Assembly (NCBI RefSeq): GCF_000406165.1 | Contig: NZ_CM001977.1 | Span: 2,530,815 to 2,594,814 of the forward strand | DNA length: 64,000 nt | DNA from: Dickeya zeae NCPPB 2538 | Lineage (GTDB): Bacteria; Pseudomonadota; Gammaproteobacteria; Enterobacterales; Enterobacteriaceae | Direction of reading: 5' to 3' | Part shown: piece after piece, positions 35,507 to 44,593 of the stretch | Position numbering within the stretch: the stretch's first letter is position 1 | Layout of the letters: every line of letters begins with the position of its first letter | Notes under the pieces: generated by a model | What the model saw: only the letters and a program-made list of their open reading frames with translations | Databases searched by the model: none | Told to the model about the DNA's origin: nothing | Translations under genes and position numbers: made by a program

Positions 35507-36202
35507 TTTTTTTCTCCGCTTATCGGTTCTCTCTGACCGCCTCTTTATTTGGAAAATACCTACAAGCAGGACAACAGACGATCAGCTTATGTAATATTAA
35601 TCATCAGATAGATTATTATGCTAACTTTTATTCAGGCTGTCAGCGGTATAGCTAATGGTTCTCAATTATCACGCCGCCAACCGCCCTGCACTCTACCTAT
35701 CTGGAATCGTATCACCTGGATATTGCTCCGGATAACGACGCGTGAGTTGCGCCAGCCTTCATTGGCATGATGTGCTGAAATAAGCACCACAAGCAAAAAG
35801 CACAGTGTGCGTTCACCATGCTGAAAAAAGAGAACGGATTAAACAGAAACGCCATCTATTCCTTACCAGAAAAACCAGTCTTCCATTTTCCATCATGGTT
35901 GGCTGGCAAAATGAATCTCATTACGTCAGACGATCTACCGTTACCGGTTATCATAACGATAAAAACCAATCGCTGTTTTCACTTACCCCACGTAACCATG
36001 AATCCTGCTTAACACCCCCCATGTAGAATGTGGATCGTCGTATTTTTCATCACTATTTCCTCTATTTCGCCCCGTCATTATTACAAATCTTGCTTTTCGA
36101 TACTCATGTATAGATACGAAAGCATAATAATTCAATCTGCCATCACGCATTTTGCCGATCAGGAAGAGATATTGTTGTAAATTTTCTTTTCACAGCCAGG
36201 CT
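35507..36202. other. AT-rich 700-base gap without a supportable gene
   Basis: The longest empty stretch of the window. A 64-codon frame at 35818-36012 (starting MLKKENGLNR) has no ribosome-binding site and no recognisable features. The region must hold the cyaB promoter near 35510-35640. The lower GC content than its neighbours suggests decayed or acquired DNA. Confidence 0.5.
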
Positions 36203-36610
36203 TCACGAATAAAACGTCATCGCGTGATAAGGGGCCTGACGGCAGCGCGCCAACCGTGACGCCAAATCACCGACGTGTACTTCCAGTTGGTGACCGTCCG
36301 GGTCGAGAAAATAGAGCGAGTCGCCTTCGCTACGGTTATCTTTCCACTCTGTAACGCCCGCATCACGCAGACGCTGGCAAAACAACGGAAAATTATCGGC
36401 AGAAACGCTGAATGCGTAGTGGGTATAGCCCGCGGCGATATCGCCACGTGTCGGTTCCAGTGACAAGCAAAGCCATAATCCCGGCAATGACAGATACGCC
36501 CCTGTCGCCCACTCAGACTCCAGCCGCAGCCCCAGCAGATGATGGTAGAACGTCAGGCTGCGCGGTAAATCGCACACCGATAATGTCAGATGATTGAATC
36601 CGGATAACAT
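36203..36610 (-). CDS. fosA: FosA family glutathione transferase (fosfomycin-inactivating type)
   Basis: The 135-residue protein belongs to the vicinal oxygen chelate superfamily. Numbered from the ATG at 36610, every FosA key residue I know falls at its standard number. Metal ligands are His7, His64 and Glu110. Substrate and potassium residues are Thr9, Trp46, Lys90, Ser94, Ser98, Tyr100 and Arg119. FosA enzymes add glutathione to the fosfomycin epoxide. The segments TGAYLSLPGLWLCLS, YTHYAFSV and LYFLDPDGHQLEVHVG are typical. GAGG lies six bases before the ATG; the next in-frame ATG at 36631 is less well placed. A 14-base triple repeat lies just upstream. Confidence 0.9.
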   Translation of the reverse strand: MLSGFNHLTLSVCDLPRSLTFYHHLLGLRLESEWATGAYLSLPGLWLCLSLEPTRGDIAAGYTHYAFSVSADNFPLFCQRLRDAGVTEWKDNRSEGDSLYFLDPDGHQLEVHVGDLASRLARCRQAPYHAMTFYS

Positions 36611-36652
36611 GCACAACCTCGCGCCTTTCAAGTCGATGGTTCAACGGAACAG

Positions 36653-36694
36653 ATACGACGCTCAGGTTACGACGCTCAGGTTACGACGCTCAGG
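36653..36694. repeat. Three-copy 14-base tandem repeat upstream of fosA
   Basis: WTACGACGCTCAGG occurs three times without gaps (36653, 36667, 36681); copies two and three are identical and copy one differs by one base. It lies between the dusC stop and the fosA start, 43-84 bases upstream of fosA. Confidence 0.92.
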
Positions 36695-36714
36695 ATGGCA
36701 CAGCAAGGTATCCC

Positions 36715-37650
36715 TTACCGGATACTGTTGATAACCCGCGCAATATCAGCCGAGGTCGTCAGCGCACGAATCTGGCTAAACAGCTCGCTGGCGTCGTCAT
36801 ACTCTTTGCGCAGATAGCCCAGCCACTGTTTGATACGCGCAACGTGATACAAACCGGTGTCGCCTTGCTTCTCCAGCTGCACGTATTTCTGTAGCAATTG
36901 CACCACTTCCGCCCACGGCATACGTGCCTCGCGATACTTGATGACCCGGCTCAGGTTAGGCACATTGAGCGCGCCCCGGCCAATCATCACCGCATCACAA
37001 CCGGTCACGGCCATACAATCCTGTGCGCTTTGCCAGTCCCAGATTTCTCCGTTGGCGATAACAGGAATATTCAGGCGTTGGCGAATTTCCCCTATCGCCG
37101 CCCAATTGATGCGCTCGGCCCGATATCCATCCTCTTTCGTGCGCCCATGCACCACCAGTTCACTGGCTCCCGCCTGCGCTACCGCATCGGCAATCTCGAA
37201 CTGGCGCTCGCCAGAATCCCAGCCTAAGCGCACTTTTACCGTCACCGGCAACGATAGCGGCACCGCGTCACGCATCGCTTTGGCAGCCTGATAGATCAAC
37301 TCAGGGTCTTTGAGCAAGGTGGCACCGCCGCCACTGCCGTTAACCAGTTTCGATGGGCAACCACAGTTGAGATCAACCCCCCAGGAGCCGAGTTCCACAG
37401 CCCTGGCGGCATTTTCTGCCAGCCACTGCGGGTACTGACCGAGCAGTTGTACCCGAACCCGGGTGCCGGACGGGGTACGACTACCGTGGCGCAATTCCGG
37501 GCACAGGCGATAAAACGCTTTTACCGGCAGGCGGCTATCCACCACCCGCAAAAATTCGGTGATGCACAGATCGTAATCATTCACTTCGGTGAGTAATTCC
37601 CGCACCAGGGAATCCAGCACCCCTTCCATCGGGGCCAGTAAAACGCGCAT
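36715..37650 (-). CDS. dusC: tRNA-dihydrouridine(16) synthase DusC
   Basis: The 311-residue product is nearly the E. coli DusC sequence: MRVLLAPMEGVLDSLVRELL at the start, the LNCGCPSKLVNGSGGGATLL flavin and catalytic-cysteine region, VVHGRTKEDGYRAE and DAVMIGRGALNVPNLSR. It reduces uridine 16 in tRNAs with FMN and NADPH. I start at the ATG at 37650 by homology; two further ATG codons at 37662 and 37665 are possible, and none has a strong ribosome-binding site. Confidence 0.94.
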   Translation of the reverse strand: MRVLLAPMEGVLDSLVRELLTEVNDYDLCITEFLRVVDSRLPVKAFYRLCPELRHGSRTPSGTRVRVQLLGQYPQWLAENAARAVELGSWGVDLNCGCPSKLVNGSGGGATLLKDPELIYQAAKAMRDAVPLSLPVTVKVRLGWDSGERQFEIADAVAQAGASELVVHGRTKEDGYRAERINWAAIGEIRQRLNIPVIANGEIWDWQSAQDCMAVTGCDAVMIGRGALNVPNLSRVIKYREARMPWAEVVQLLQKYVQLEKQGDTGLYHVARIKQWLGYLRKEYDDASELFSQIRALTTSADIARVINSIR

Positions 37651-37684
37651 AACTCGACTCATCATAAAAAAGGCAGGTCATGGT

Positions 37685-37734
37685 ACTGTCGGCGGGAGAA
37701 ACTGTCGACGGGGAGAAAGCATCGACAGGAAAAA
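37685..37734. repeat. Three-copy imperfect tandem repeat upstream of dusC
   Basis: ACTGTCGGCGGGAGAA, ACTGTCGACGGGGAGAA and AGCATCGACAGGAAAAA follow one another with a period of 16-17 bases. Confidence 0.75.
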
Positions 37735-37760
37735 CGGTATCACAGCGGGGTGATTGAACG

Positions 37761-37786
37761 AGCGGGAAAGCCGAAACCTTCCCGCT
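37761..37786. terminator. Hairpin downstream of the dipeptide-binding protein gene
   Basis: AGCGGGAA and TTCCCGCT form a perfect eight-base stem with a ten-base loop, 47-72 bases after the stop codon. There is no T-run, so termination is uncertain. Confidence 0.45.
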
Positions 37787-37836
37787 ATGGTGTTGGTATT
37801 GCTGTGGTACTGGTATTACTGTGGTGTTGATATTAC
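37786..37836. repeat. Three-copy 17-base tandem repeat at the end of the binding-protein gene
   Basis: TATGGTGTTGGTATTGC, TGTGGTACTGGTATTAC and TGTGGTGTTGATATTAC are contiguous. The last copy overlaps the final codon region at 37833. Confidence 0.82.
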
Positions 37837-39428
37837 TGGCGGATATCCACCTGATAAAAAATGTGTTTACCAAACGGGTCGATTTCGTATCCGCTTACCG
37901 TGTTGCGCACCGGCTCAAAGATCGTCGAGTGCGCGATCATCACCGCCGGTGCCTGCTCATGCATCATGAACTGCGCCTGACGGTATAGCGCCACGCGTTT
38001 CTGGTGATCCTGCTCGGCTCGCGCCTCGGTAATCAAGGTATCAAACGGCGGGTAGCACCACTTGGATGAATTAGACCCACCATTGGCGGAAGTACAGGTA
38101 AATAGCGGGCCGAAGAAGTTATCCGGGTCGCCGGTCGCGGTAGTCCAGCCCATCAGCGCCGCCTGATGCTCACCGCTTTTCACCCGCTTCAGGTATTCGC
38201 CCCACTCGTAACTAACGATATTCGCTTTCACCCCCACCTTCGCCCAGTCGGCCTGAATCATTTCCGCCATGCGGCGTGCATTCGGGTTATACGGCCGCTG
38301 TACCGGCATCGCCCACAGATCGATAGTCGTACCTTGCGCCATACCGGCTTCTTTTAGCAGCGCTCTGGCTTTTTCCGGGTCGTATGGGTAATCCTCAAGA
38401 TCAGACGCGGCGCTCCATACGCCAGGCGGCAGCAAATTTTTCGCCGCCGTCCCGGTGCCCTGGAATACCGCCTCGATAATCGCTGGTTTGTTGATAGCCA
38501 TCGTCAATGCCTGACGCACTTTGAGGTTATCCAGCGGTGGTTTTTGGGTATTGAACGCCAAAAAGCCGATGTTCAGCCCGGCTTTTTGCATCAGGGTAAT
38601 GTCTTTATTGCTCTTCATGTCTGACAGTTCCGCCGGATTGGGAAACGGCATCACCTGACATTCATTTTTGCGCAGCTTGGCGTAACGCACCGAAGCATCC
38701 GGTGTGATGCTAAAAACCAGCCTGTCCAGCTTGGCCTTACCCTGCCAGTAATCCGCAAACGCCTGATACAGAATGCGGGAATCTTTCTGGTACTGCACCA
38801 GTTGGAACGGGCCGGTGCCGATAGGCTCCAGATCCACTTTCTCTGGTGTACCGGCTTTCAGCATCTGGTCGGCGTATTCAGCAGACAGGATCGAGGCGAA
38901 ATACCAGGCCAGATCGGCCAAAAACGGGGCCTCCGCATGGCTTAAGGTAAAACGTACCGTGTGGTCATCCAGCTTGTCGATAGCGGTAATCAGGCTGCGA
39001 AACGACAGGCTTTCGAAGTTGGCATAGGTGCCACCGGACACCTTGTGATAAGGGTTATTGGGATCACGCTGGCGTTGAAAAGAGAAAATCACATCGTCGG
39101 CGTTGAAATCACGACTCGGGGTAAACTGGGCGTTGTGATGGAATTTCACCCCATTACGCAGATGAAAGGTGTATTGCGTGCCATCCGGGCTTATCTCCCA
39201 GCTTTCCGCCAGACTCGGCACCAGTTCAGTGGTGCCGACCTTGAAATCCACCAGCCGGTTATAAATCGGCACTGCACTGGCATCCACGCTGGTCCCCGAA
39301 GTATACAACTGCGGGTTAAAGTTCTCCGGTGAACCTTCTGAGCAGTACACCAGGGTTTTGGCGCATGCCATCTGGGCAACTGTCAGCGTCATCGCCGCCA
39401 GCGCAATACGTGTTAACCTGTTTTTCAT
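37833..39428 (-). CDS. Periplasmic dipeptide/oligopeptide-binding protein (DppA-like)
   Basis: The 531-residue precursor has a signal peptide (MKNRLTRIALAAMTLTVAQMACA) and a SBP_bac_5 domain. YCSEGSPENFNPQLYTSGTS and PIGTGPFQLVQYQKDS are hallmark segments of DppA, SapA and related proteins. It should bind short peptides or heme for an ABC importer. No permease or ATPase gene is nearby, so it must share a transporter encoded elsewhere. GAGGG precedes the ATG at 39428; a GTG two codons earlier is less likely. Peptidase T is encoded divergently 115 bases away, which suggests joint peptide scavenging. Confidence 0.88.
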   Translation of the reverse strand: MKNRLTRIALAAMTLTVAQMACAKTLVYCSEGSPENFNPQLYTSGTSVDASAVPIYNRLVDFKVGTTELVPSLAESWEISPDGTQYTFHLRNGVKFHHNAQFTPSRDFNADDVIFSFQRQRDPNNPYHKVSGGTYANFESLSFRSLITAIDKLDDHTVRFTLSHAEAPFLADLAWYFASILSAEYADQMLKAGTPEKVDLEPIGTGPFQLVQYQKDSRILYQAFADYWQGKAKLDRLVFSITPDASVRYAKLRKNECQVMPFPNPAELSDMKSNKDITLMQKAGLNIGFLAFNTQKPPLDNLKVRQALTMAINKPAIIEAVFQGTGTAAKNLLPPGVWSAASDLEDYPYDPEKARALLKEAGMAQGTTIDLWAMPVQRPYNPNARRMAEMIQADWAKVGVKANIVSYEWGEYLKRVKSGEHQAALMGWTTATGDPDNFFGPLFTCTSANGGSNSSKWCYPPFDTLITEARAEQDHQKRVALYRQAQFMMHEQAPAVMIAHSTIFEPVRNTVSGYEIDPFGKHIFYQVDIRQ

Positions 39429-39542
39429 CCCCACCCTCGCTTTTTATTGACTTCCAGGTAGCTCGCTGAGTACAACGAAGCCTTTGATTATGGTTGAAAA
39501 CAATACCGAACCTTCCATGGGGTTTACCAATAAGGATCCGTT

Positions 39543-40784
39543 ATGAGCGATAACCTGACGCGCCAGTTGACCGACCGTTTCTACCGCTATCTGGCTGTCA
39601 CCAGCCAGAGCAACGCCGCCGCGACCACGCTGCCGAGCACGTCAGGCCAAATGGCGATGGCCCGGTTGCTGGCAGACGAGCTGCACACACTGGGGCTGAG
39701 CCAGATAGTGTGCGACGAGCATGCCATCGTCACCGCGGTGAAACCGGGCAATACCCCGTCTGCGCCACGCATTGGTTTTATTACCCATATTGATACCGTC
39801 GATGTCGGCCTGTCACCGGATATTCACCCGCAAACCTTACGTTTTACCGGTGAAGACTTGTGCCTGAACCCGGAACAGGATATTTGGTTGCGCGTTGGCG
39901 AACACCCGGAGATTCTGCCCTATCGCGATCAGGACATCATTTTCAGCGACGGCACCAGCGTGCTGGGAGCGGACAACAAAGCCGCCGTTACCGTGGTGAT
40001 GACACTGCTGGAAAACCTGCCTGATGACCAGCCACATGGCGACATTATCGTCGCGTTCGTGCCGGACGAAGAAATTGGCTTGCGGGGTGCGAAAGCGCTG
40101 GACCTGACGCGCTTCAACGTCGATTTTGCCTACACCATTGATTGCTGCGAATTAGGTGAAGTGGTGTACGAGAATTTTAATGCGGCGTCGGCGGAAATCC
40201 GCTTTACCGGTGTGACAGCCCACCCGATGTCAGCCAAAGGCGTGCTGGTTAACCCCATTATGATGGCGCACGATTTCATCAGCCAGTTTGATCGCCAGCA
40301 GACCCCGGAACACACCGAGGGGCGGGAGGGATATATCTGGTTTAACGACATCCACGCCAACGCCAACGAAGCGGTGCTGAAAGCCTCGATCCGTGATTTC
40401 GATCTGGCCGGGTTTGCACAGCGCAAACAGCAGATACGCGACGTCGCGACGCAGCTTGCCGCGCAGTACCCAACCGGTCAGGTCAACTGCACCATCGCTG
40501 ATATTTACAGCAACATCAGCAACGCGTTGGGGGATGACCGGCGCGCGCTTGACCTGCTATTCGCCGCCATGAGCACACTGTCGATTACCCCGAACGTGAT
40601 TCCGATGCGCGGCGGCACTGACGGCGCGGCACTGTCGGCCAAAGGTATTCTGACGCCGAACTTTTTTACCGGCGCGCACAACTTTCACTCACGCTTCGAG
40701 TTTCTGCCGGTGCCGTCGTTCGTTAAATCGTATCAGGTGGCATTGACGCTATGCCAGCTCGCCGCACAACAGCCATCAGTCTGA
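39543..40784 (+). CDS. pepT: Peptidase T-like tripeptidase
   Basis: The 413-residue protein has the M20 zinc peptidase motifs of PepT: HIDTVD, SVLGADNKAAVTVVM, FVPDEEIGLRGAKALD, VYENFNAASAEIRFTGVTAHP and the C-terminal MRGGTDGAALSAKG with NFHSRFEF. It removes the N-terminal residue from tripeptides in the cytoplasm. Identity to E. coli PepT is only moderate, so it may be a paralogue. It is divergent from the peptide-binding protein and its stop overlaps the convergent AraC gene by nine bases. Confidence 0.85.
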   Translation: MSDNLTRQLTDRFYRYLAVTSQSNAAATTLPSTSGQMAMARLLADELHTLGLSQIVCDEHAIVTAVKPGNTPSAPRIGFITHIDTVDVGLSPDIHPQTLRFTGEDLCLNPEQDIWLRVGEHPEILPYRDQDIIFSDGTSVLGADNKAAVTVVMTLLENLPDDQPHGDIIVAFVPDEEIGLRGAKALDLTRFNVDFAYTIDCCELGEVVYENFNAASAEIRFTGVTAHPMSAKGVLVNPIMMAHDFISQFDRQQTPEHTEGREGYIWFNDIHANANEAVLKASIRDFDLAGFAQRKQQIRDVATQLAAQYPTGQVNCTIADIYSNISNALGDDRRALDLLFAAMSTLSITPNVIPMRGGTDGAALSAKGILTPNFFTGAHNFHSRFEFLPVPSFVKSYQVALTLCQLAAQQPSV

Positions 40785-41651
40785 GCTGTGCTGGCGTAGC
40801 GCCGACGGTGTGATGCCGTATTCAGCGCGAAAGCGCTGGCTGAAATGACTGGCGGAGCTAAACCCGCAGGCCAGCGCGATATCGGTAATGGAACGACTGC
40901 TATGGCGTAACCACTGTTCCGCCTGCGCCAGCCGTCGCTTCATCACATACTGATGCGGTGCCATCCCCTCACTCTGGCGGAACATGCGTGAGAAGTGAAA
41001 TTCGCTCAGCCCGGCTTCCGTCGCCAAATCCGCCAGGGTGAGCGGATCCCCCAGTTGGGCGTCAATTCGCGCTTTTACCCGCCGTAGCACCGCCGGTGCC
41101 AGCCCGCCACGACTACCCGGCTCCTGCCACTGCAATTGGCTGTATTGACGCAACATATGCAGCATCACCATCGTTGATGCAGAGCTCAACATCATCTGGC
41201 TGGCGGGGTCGTCCCAGTTACCGGTCAGCAAAAAATGGCGATACAGTGCTTCCAGTGCCGGGTCGGCGACAAAAATGCGCTCATCCAGCAGGATAGACGC
41301 CGGGCTGCGATCCCAGGTTTGTTCCGCCAGTTGGCGCAGGTGCTGATCGGTACAGTAAAAGTGGGCAAAACGCAGGCTACCACGAATATCCCAGGTGGAC
41401 TGACTCGCTTGTGGCATCAGGCAAAAACGCCCCGGCGCGCCGCCGTTAAACCACCCATCGGGACGCTTGTGGTAGCTTTCGTACCCATCCTGCACGTACA
41501 TACTGAAAGTGTGATGACGAGTATTTTCCAGCGTGACCCGATCGTGACTATTCTGCCAGACCGCCAGTTGCACCTGATTATCCAGCGTCACGGTTTCCTG
41601 CAAACGGGTTTTATAATGCTGTAACACCTCAAAAGCGTCGTACTGGCTCAT
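40776..41651 (-). CDS. AraC family regulator
   Basis: The 291-residue protein has a long N-terminal sensing region and a C-terminal pair of helix-turn-helix motifs: LTLADLATEAGLSEFHFSRMF and ITDIALACGFSSASHFSQRFR followed by YGITPSALRQ, the AraC signature. It is divergent from the EamA exporter gene, 227 bases away, and probably regulates it. AGGG lies before the ATG. Confidence 0.88.
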   Translation of the reverse strand: MSQYDAFEVLQHYKTRLQETVTLDNQVQLAVWQNSHDRVTLENTRHHTFSMYVQDGYESYHKRPDGWFNGGAPGRFCLMPQASQSTWDIRGSLRFAHFYCTDQHLRQLAEQTWDRSPASILLDERIFVADPALEALYRHFLLTGNWDDPASQMMLSSASTMVMLHMLRQYSQLQWQEPGSRGGLAPAVLRRVKARIDAQLGDPLTLADLATEAGLSEFHFSRMFRQSEGMAPHQYVMKRRLAQAEQWLRHSSRSITDIALACGFSSASHFSQRFRAEYGITPSALRQHSSD

Positions 41652-41878
41652 CTGTCACCCTGAAAAACATCCCTCTCTGGCTACCAGAGTAAAACAAGCG
41701 TTCACGATTAGGAATGGCTCTGTACACCTCCGGCACGACAATCCACCGCCCTTCCCCATCAGCTAGCGCCTTACGACAGAAAAAACCGCAGGATTCTGCT
41801 ACTCACCGCAACCTGCTGACAGCCGGCCTCTCGACAATGCCGAATAATAAGCGCTGGTGTAGTTTCTGGAGTATGACA

Positions 41879-42775
41879 ATGAATAGCCTGCTTTATAGCG
41901 CCGTAGTATTGATTTGGGGAACTACCTGGATAGCCATCAGTTTGCAGCACGGCAATATTCCGCCGGAAGTGTCGATTTTCTGGCGTTTTGCCAGTGCCTC
42001 GACGCTGCTGATGGCATTGTTGATCCTGACGCGTCGCCTGCGTCCGTTGAGTGGACGTGCGCATGTATTGTGCATGGCACAGGGGGCCACCGTCTTCGGT
42101 CTTAATTTCTTCTGTTTTTATCATGCCGTCGCCTGGATCCCCAGTGGGTTGGAGTCGGTGATTTTTTCGATGGCGGTGCTGTTTAACGCCTTCAACAGTC
42201 GGCTGTTTTTCGGCACCCGGCTCAGCCGGAATGTGATGATCGCCGCCCCACTGGGGCTGGCCGGTATTCTCCTGCTGTTCTGGCATGACCTGTTGCGTCT
42301 TAACAGCAGCCCGCAACTGCTCTGGGGCGTCGGTTTGAGCCTGCTGGGAACCTACGGTTTCTCTCTTGGCAATATGATCAGCGCCCGTCATCAACACAGT
42401 GGTCGGGACATTATGACGACCAACGCCTGGGGAATGCTGTACGGAGCGCTGGCGATGGGACTGATAGCGTTGATGCTGGGTTATCGCTTCACGCCGGAAT
42501 TCTCGCTGCAATACCTCGGTTCGCTATTTTATCTGTCGCTGTTTGGTTCGGTGATTGGGTTTGGCGCTTACTTCGCGCTGGTCGGGCGGATCGGTGCCAG
42601 TCAGGCGGCCTATGCGACCTTGCTGTTTCCGTTAGTGGCGCTTTCAGTCTCCACACTGTACGAAGGGTACGTATGGCGCAGTAATGCGGTGCTGGGATTA
42701 TTGCTGATTCTGGCGGGCAATGCGGTGATGTTTTATCGCCCCCGGCCACAGCCGGAGGCGAAAACCGCCATCTAG
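41879..42775 (+). CDS. EamA/DMT family exporter
   Basis: The 298-residue product has about ten membrane helices in two EamA repeats (AVVLIWGTTWIAISLQHGNI, then a second half from LLWGVGLSLLGTYGFSLGN). Such proteins export amino acids or other metabolites; the substrate is unknown. I start at the ATG at 41879 because GGAG lies seven bases upstream. Longer frames from 41714 add about 55 residues unlike the family. It is convergent with rhlE, with four bases between the stops. Confidence 0.83.
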   Translation: MNSLLYSAVVLIWGTTWIAISLQHGNIPPEVSIFWRFASASTLLMALLILTRRLRPLSGRAHVLCMAQGATVFGLNFFCFYHAVAWIPSGLESVIFSMAVLFNAFNSRLFFGTRLSRNVMIAAPLGLAGILLLFWHDLLRLNSSPQLLWGVGLSLLGTYGFSLGNMISARHQHSGRDIMTTNAWGMLYGALAMGLIALMLGYRFTPEFSLQYLGSLFYLSLFGSVIGFGAYFALVGRIGASQAAYATLLFPLVALSVSTLYEGYVWRSNAVLGLLLILAGNAVMFYRPRPQPEAKTAI

Positions 42776-42779
42776 TCGA

Positions 42780-44147
42780 TTATTGCGCGTTGGCAGGTTT
42801 ATTACGCGGCGGGCGACGGCGAGCAGGTTGCCCTTCCGGACGGCCTGCCGGGCGAGCGCCGCCGTCACGACGTGGCTGAAGCGGACGATCGCCTTGCGGA
42901 CGCGCAGAGGCTCTTTCACCTTGTGGGCGATCCCCCTGACGTGGTGCGCCGCCCCGGCCGCCGCGTCCACCCTGACGGCCGTTTTGGATCGGCTCAGCCT
43001 TGATGGTTGGGTCCGGCTCGTAACCCGGGATAGCGATGCGTGGGATCTCCCGCTTCAGCAGACGTTCAATATCGCGCAGCAGCTTGTGCTCATCAACACA
43101 CACCAGCGACAACGCTTCACCAGTCGATGCGGCTCGCCCGGTACGGCCAATGCGGTGCACGTAATCTTCCGGTACATTCGGCAGTTCGTAGTTCACCACG
43201 TGCGGCAACTGATCGATATCCAGCCCACGCGCGGCGATATCGGTCGCCACCAGCACACGGATGTCGCCGTCTTTGAAATTCGCCAGTGCACGGGTACGCG
43301 CACCCTGACTCTTGTTGCCGTGGATAGCGGCAGCGGTGATGCCGTCTTTATTCAGCAGTTCCGCCAGATGGTTAGCACCGTGCTTGGTACGGGTAAATAC
43401 CAGCACCTGCTGCCAGTTGTGCTTGCCGATCAGGTGCGACAACAGCTCACGTTTGCGTTTCTTATCGACAAAATGCACGTGTTGCGTCACCAGCTCGGAC
43501 GGGGTATTGCGGCGCACCACTTCCACCGAGGCCGGATTGGTCAGCAGCTTGCCAGCCAGTTCTTTAATCTCGTCGGAAAAGGTGGCCGAAAACAGCAGAT
43601 TCTGCCGTTTAGGTGGTAATTTCGCCAGCACCCGGCGAATATCATGGATAAAGCCCATATCCAGCATACGGTCGGCTTCATCCAGTACCAGAATCTCTAC
43701 CTGCGACAGGTCAACCGCGTTCTGGTGCTCCAAATCCAGCAGTCGGCCTGGGGTAGCAATCAGAATATCGACGCCGCCACGCAGCTTCATCATCTGCGGA
43801 TTAATGCTGACGCCGCCGAATACCACCAGCGAGCGCAAGCGCAGATATTTGCTGTACGCCTGAACGTTTTCGCCAATCTGCGCCGCCAGCTCACGGGTTG
43901 GCGTCAGGATCAACGCTCGCACCGGACGACGACCTTTCGCCAGTACCGGGCGTTCGTTCAGCAGTTGCAGCAGCGGCAGGGTGAAACCGGCGGTTTTGCC
44001 AGTACCGGTCTGGGCGCTGGCCATTAGATCGCGCCCTTCCAGCACGACAGGAATCGCCTGACTCTGAACCGGCGTCGGCTCACGGTAGCCCTGCTCTTCC
44101 ACAGCGCGCAAGATATCGGCACTCAGACCGAGGGATTGAAAAGACAT
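42780..44147 (-). CDS. rhlE: DEAD-box RNA helicase RhlE
   Basis: The 455-residue protein has all helicase motifs: Q motif around YREPTPVQSQAI, Walker A ASAQTGTGKT, PTRELAAQ, TPGRLLDL, DEADRMLDMGF, SATF, RGLDIDQLPHV and HRIGRTGRA. A glycine- and arginine-rich tail (about residues 385-455) helps RNA binding. It acts in ribosome assembly and RNA remodelling. It keeps its E. coli place beside the ybh genes. Confidence 0.94.
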   Translation of the reverse strand: MSFQSLGLSADILRAVEEQGYREPTPVQSQAIPVVLEGRDLMASAQTGTGKTAGFTLPLLQLLNERPVLAKGRRPVRALILTPTRELAAQIGENVQAYSKYLRLRSLVVFGGVSINPQMMKLRGGVDILIATPGRLLDLEHQNAVDLSQVEILVLDEADRMLDMGFIHDIRRVLAKLPPKRQNLLFSATFSDEIKELAGKLLTNPASVEVVRRNTPSELVTQHVHFVDKKRKRELLSHLIGKHNWQQVLVFTRTKHGANHLAELLNKDGITAAAIHGNKSQGARTRALANFKDGDIRVLVATDIAARGLDIDQLPHVVNYELPNVPEDYVHRIGRTGRAASTGEALSLVCVDEHKLLRDIERLLKREIPRIAIPGYEPDPTIKAEPIQNGRQGGRGGRGGAPRQGDRPQGERASARPQGDRPLQPRRDGGARPAGRPEGQPARRRPPRNKPANAQ

Positions 44148-44593
44148 AAAGAGAACAACTCCAGAGTCACCCTACCCGGTATCTACCGGTGCAGTTTTTA
44201 GGGTGATGACAGATGGGTTCCGCGTCGCCTCGGCTTGTATGCCGCACAACGCCGACTCCAGATGAATGGGCACAAACTACGGTGCATGACTGCCTGCGAT
44301 TGTAACAGGAAATCGCTTGTTTGAGGAATTTTTATCTGTCGATCACATTTTATCCTCGGCATTGTGCGCAAAATAGTTTTGCTCTTTATGGATATCAATT
44401 AGTTACTGATTATAAAGCCCATTCAGCCATCGTAGCGTCCGTGAAGGGGGTATCAAACCGCCCCGTCAGCAGTCAGCATGCGGCAAACGGTTGAATGAGC
44501 CATTATTCTTACAGTGATGCCATCGTCCAGTCGGGATAGGTCATCCCACGCTCGGTGGGCACCACCAGACCTCAAGAGCACATTGGGAGCGCT
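44148..44593. promoter_or_regulatory. Gap between rhlE and ybhG; cecR absent
   Basis: About 445 bases with no supportable gene. In E. coli the TetR-type regulator cecR (ybiH) lies here and heads the ybhGFSR operon. The space is too short for it (about 670 bases), and I see no remnant of its helix-turn-helix. Confidence 0.6.

Noticed and set aside
35818..36012. 64-codon plus-strand frame in the AT-rich gap
   Set aside because: No ribosome-binding site, no membrane or signal segment, and no recognised similarity.
36653..37836. CRISPR array
   Set aside because: The repeats are 14-17 bases and directly contiguous without spacers, and no cas gene is present.
42783..43619. Plus-strand frame of 278 codons opposite rhlE
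   Set aside because: All helicase motifs are on the minus strand; the opposite frame has no recognisable content.
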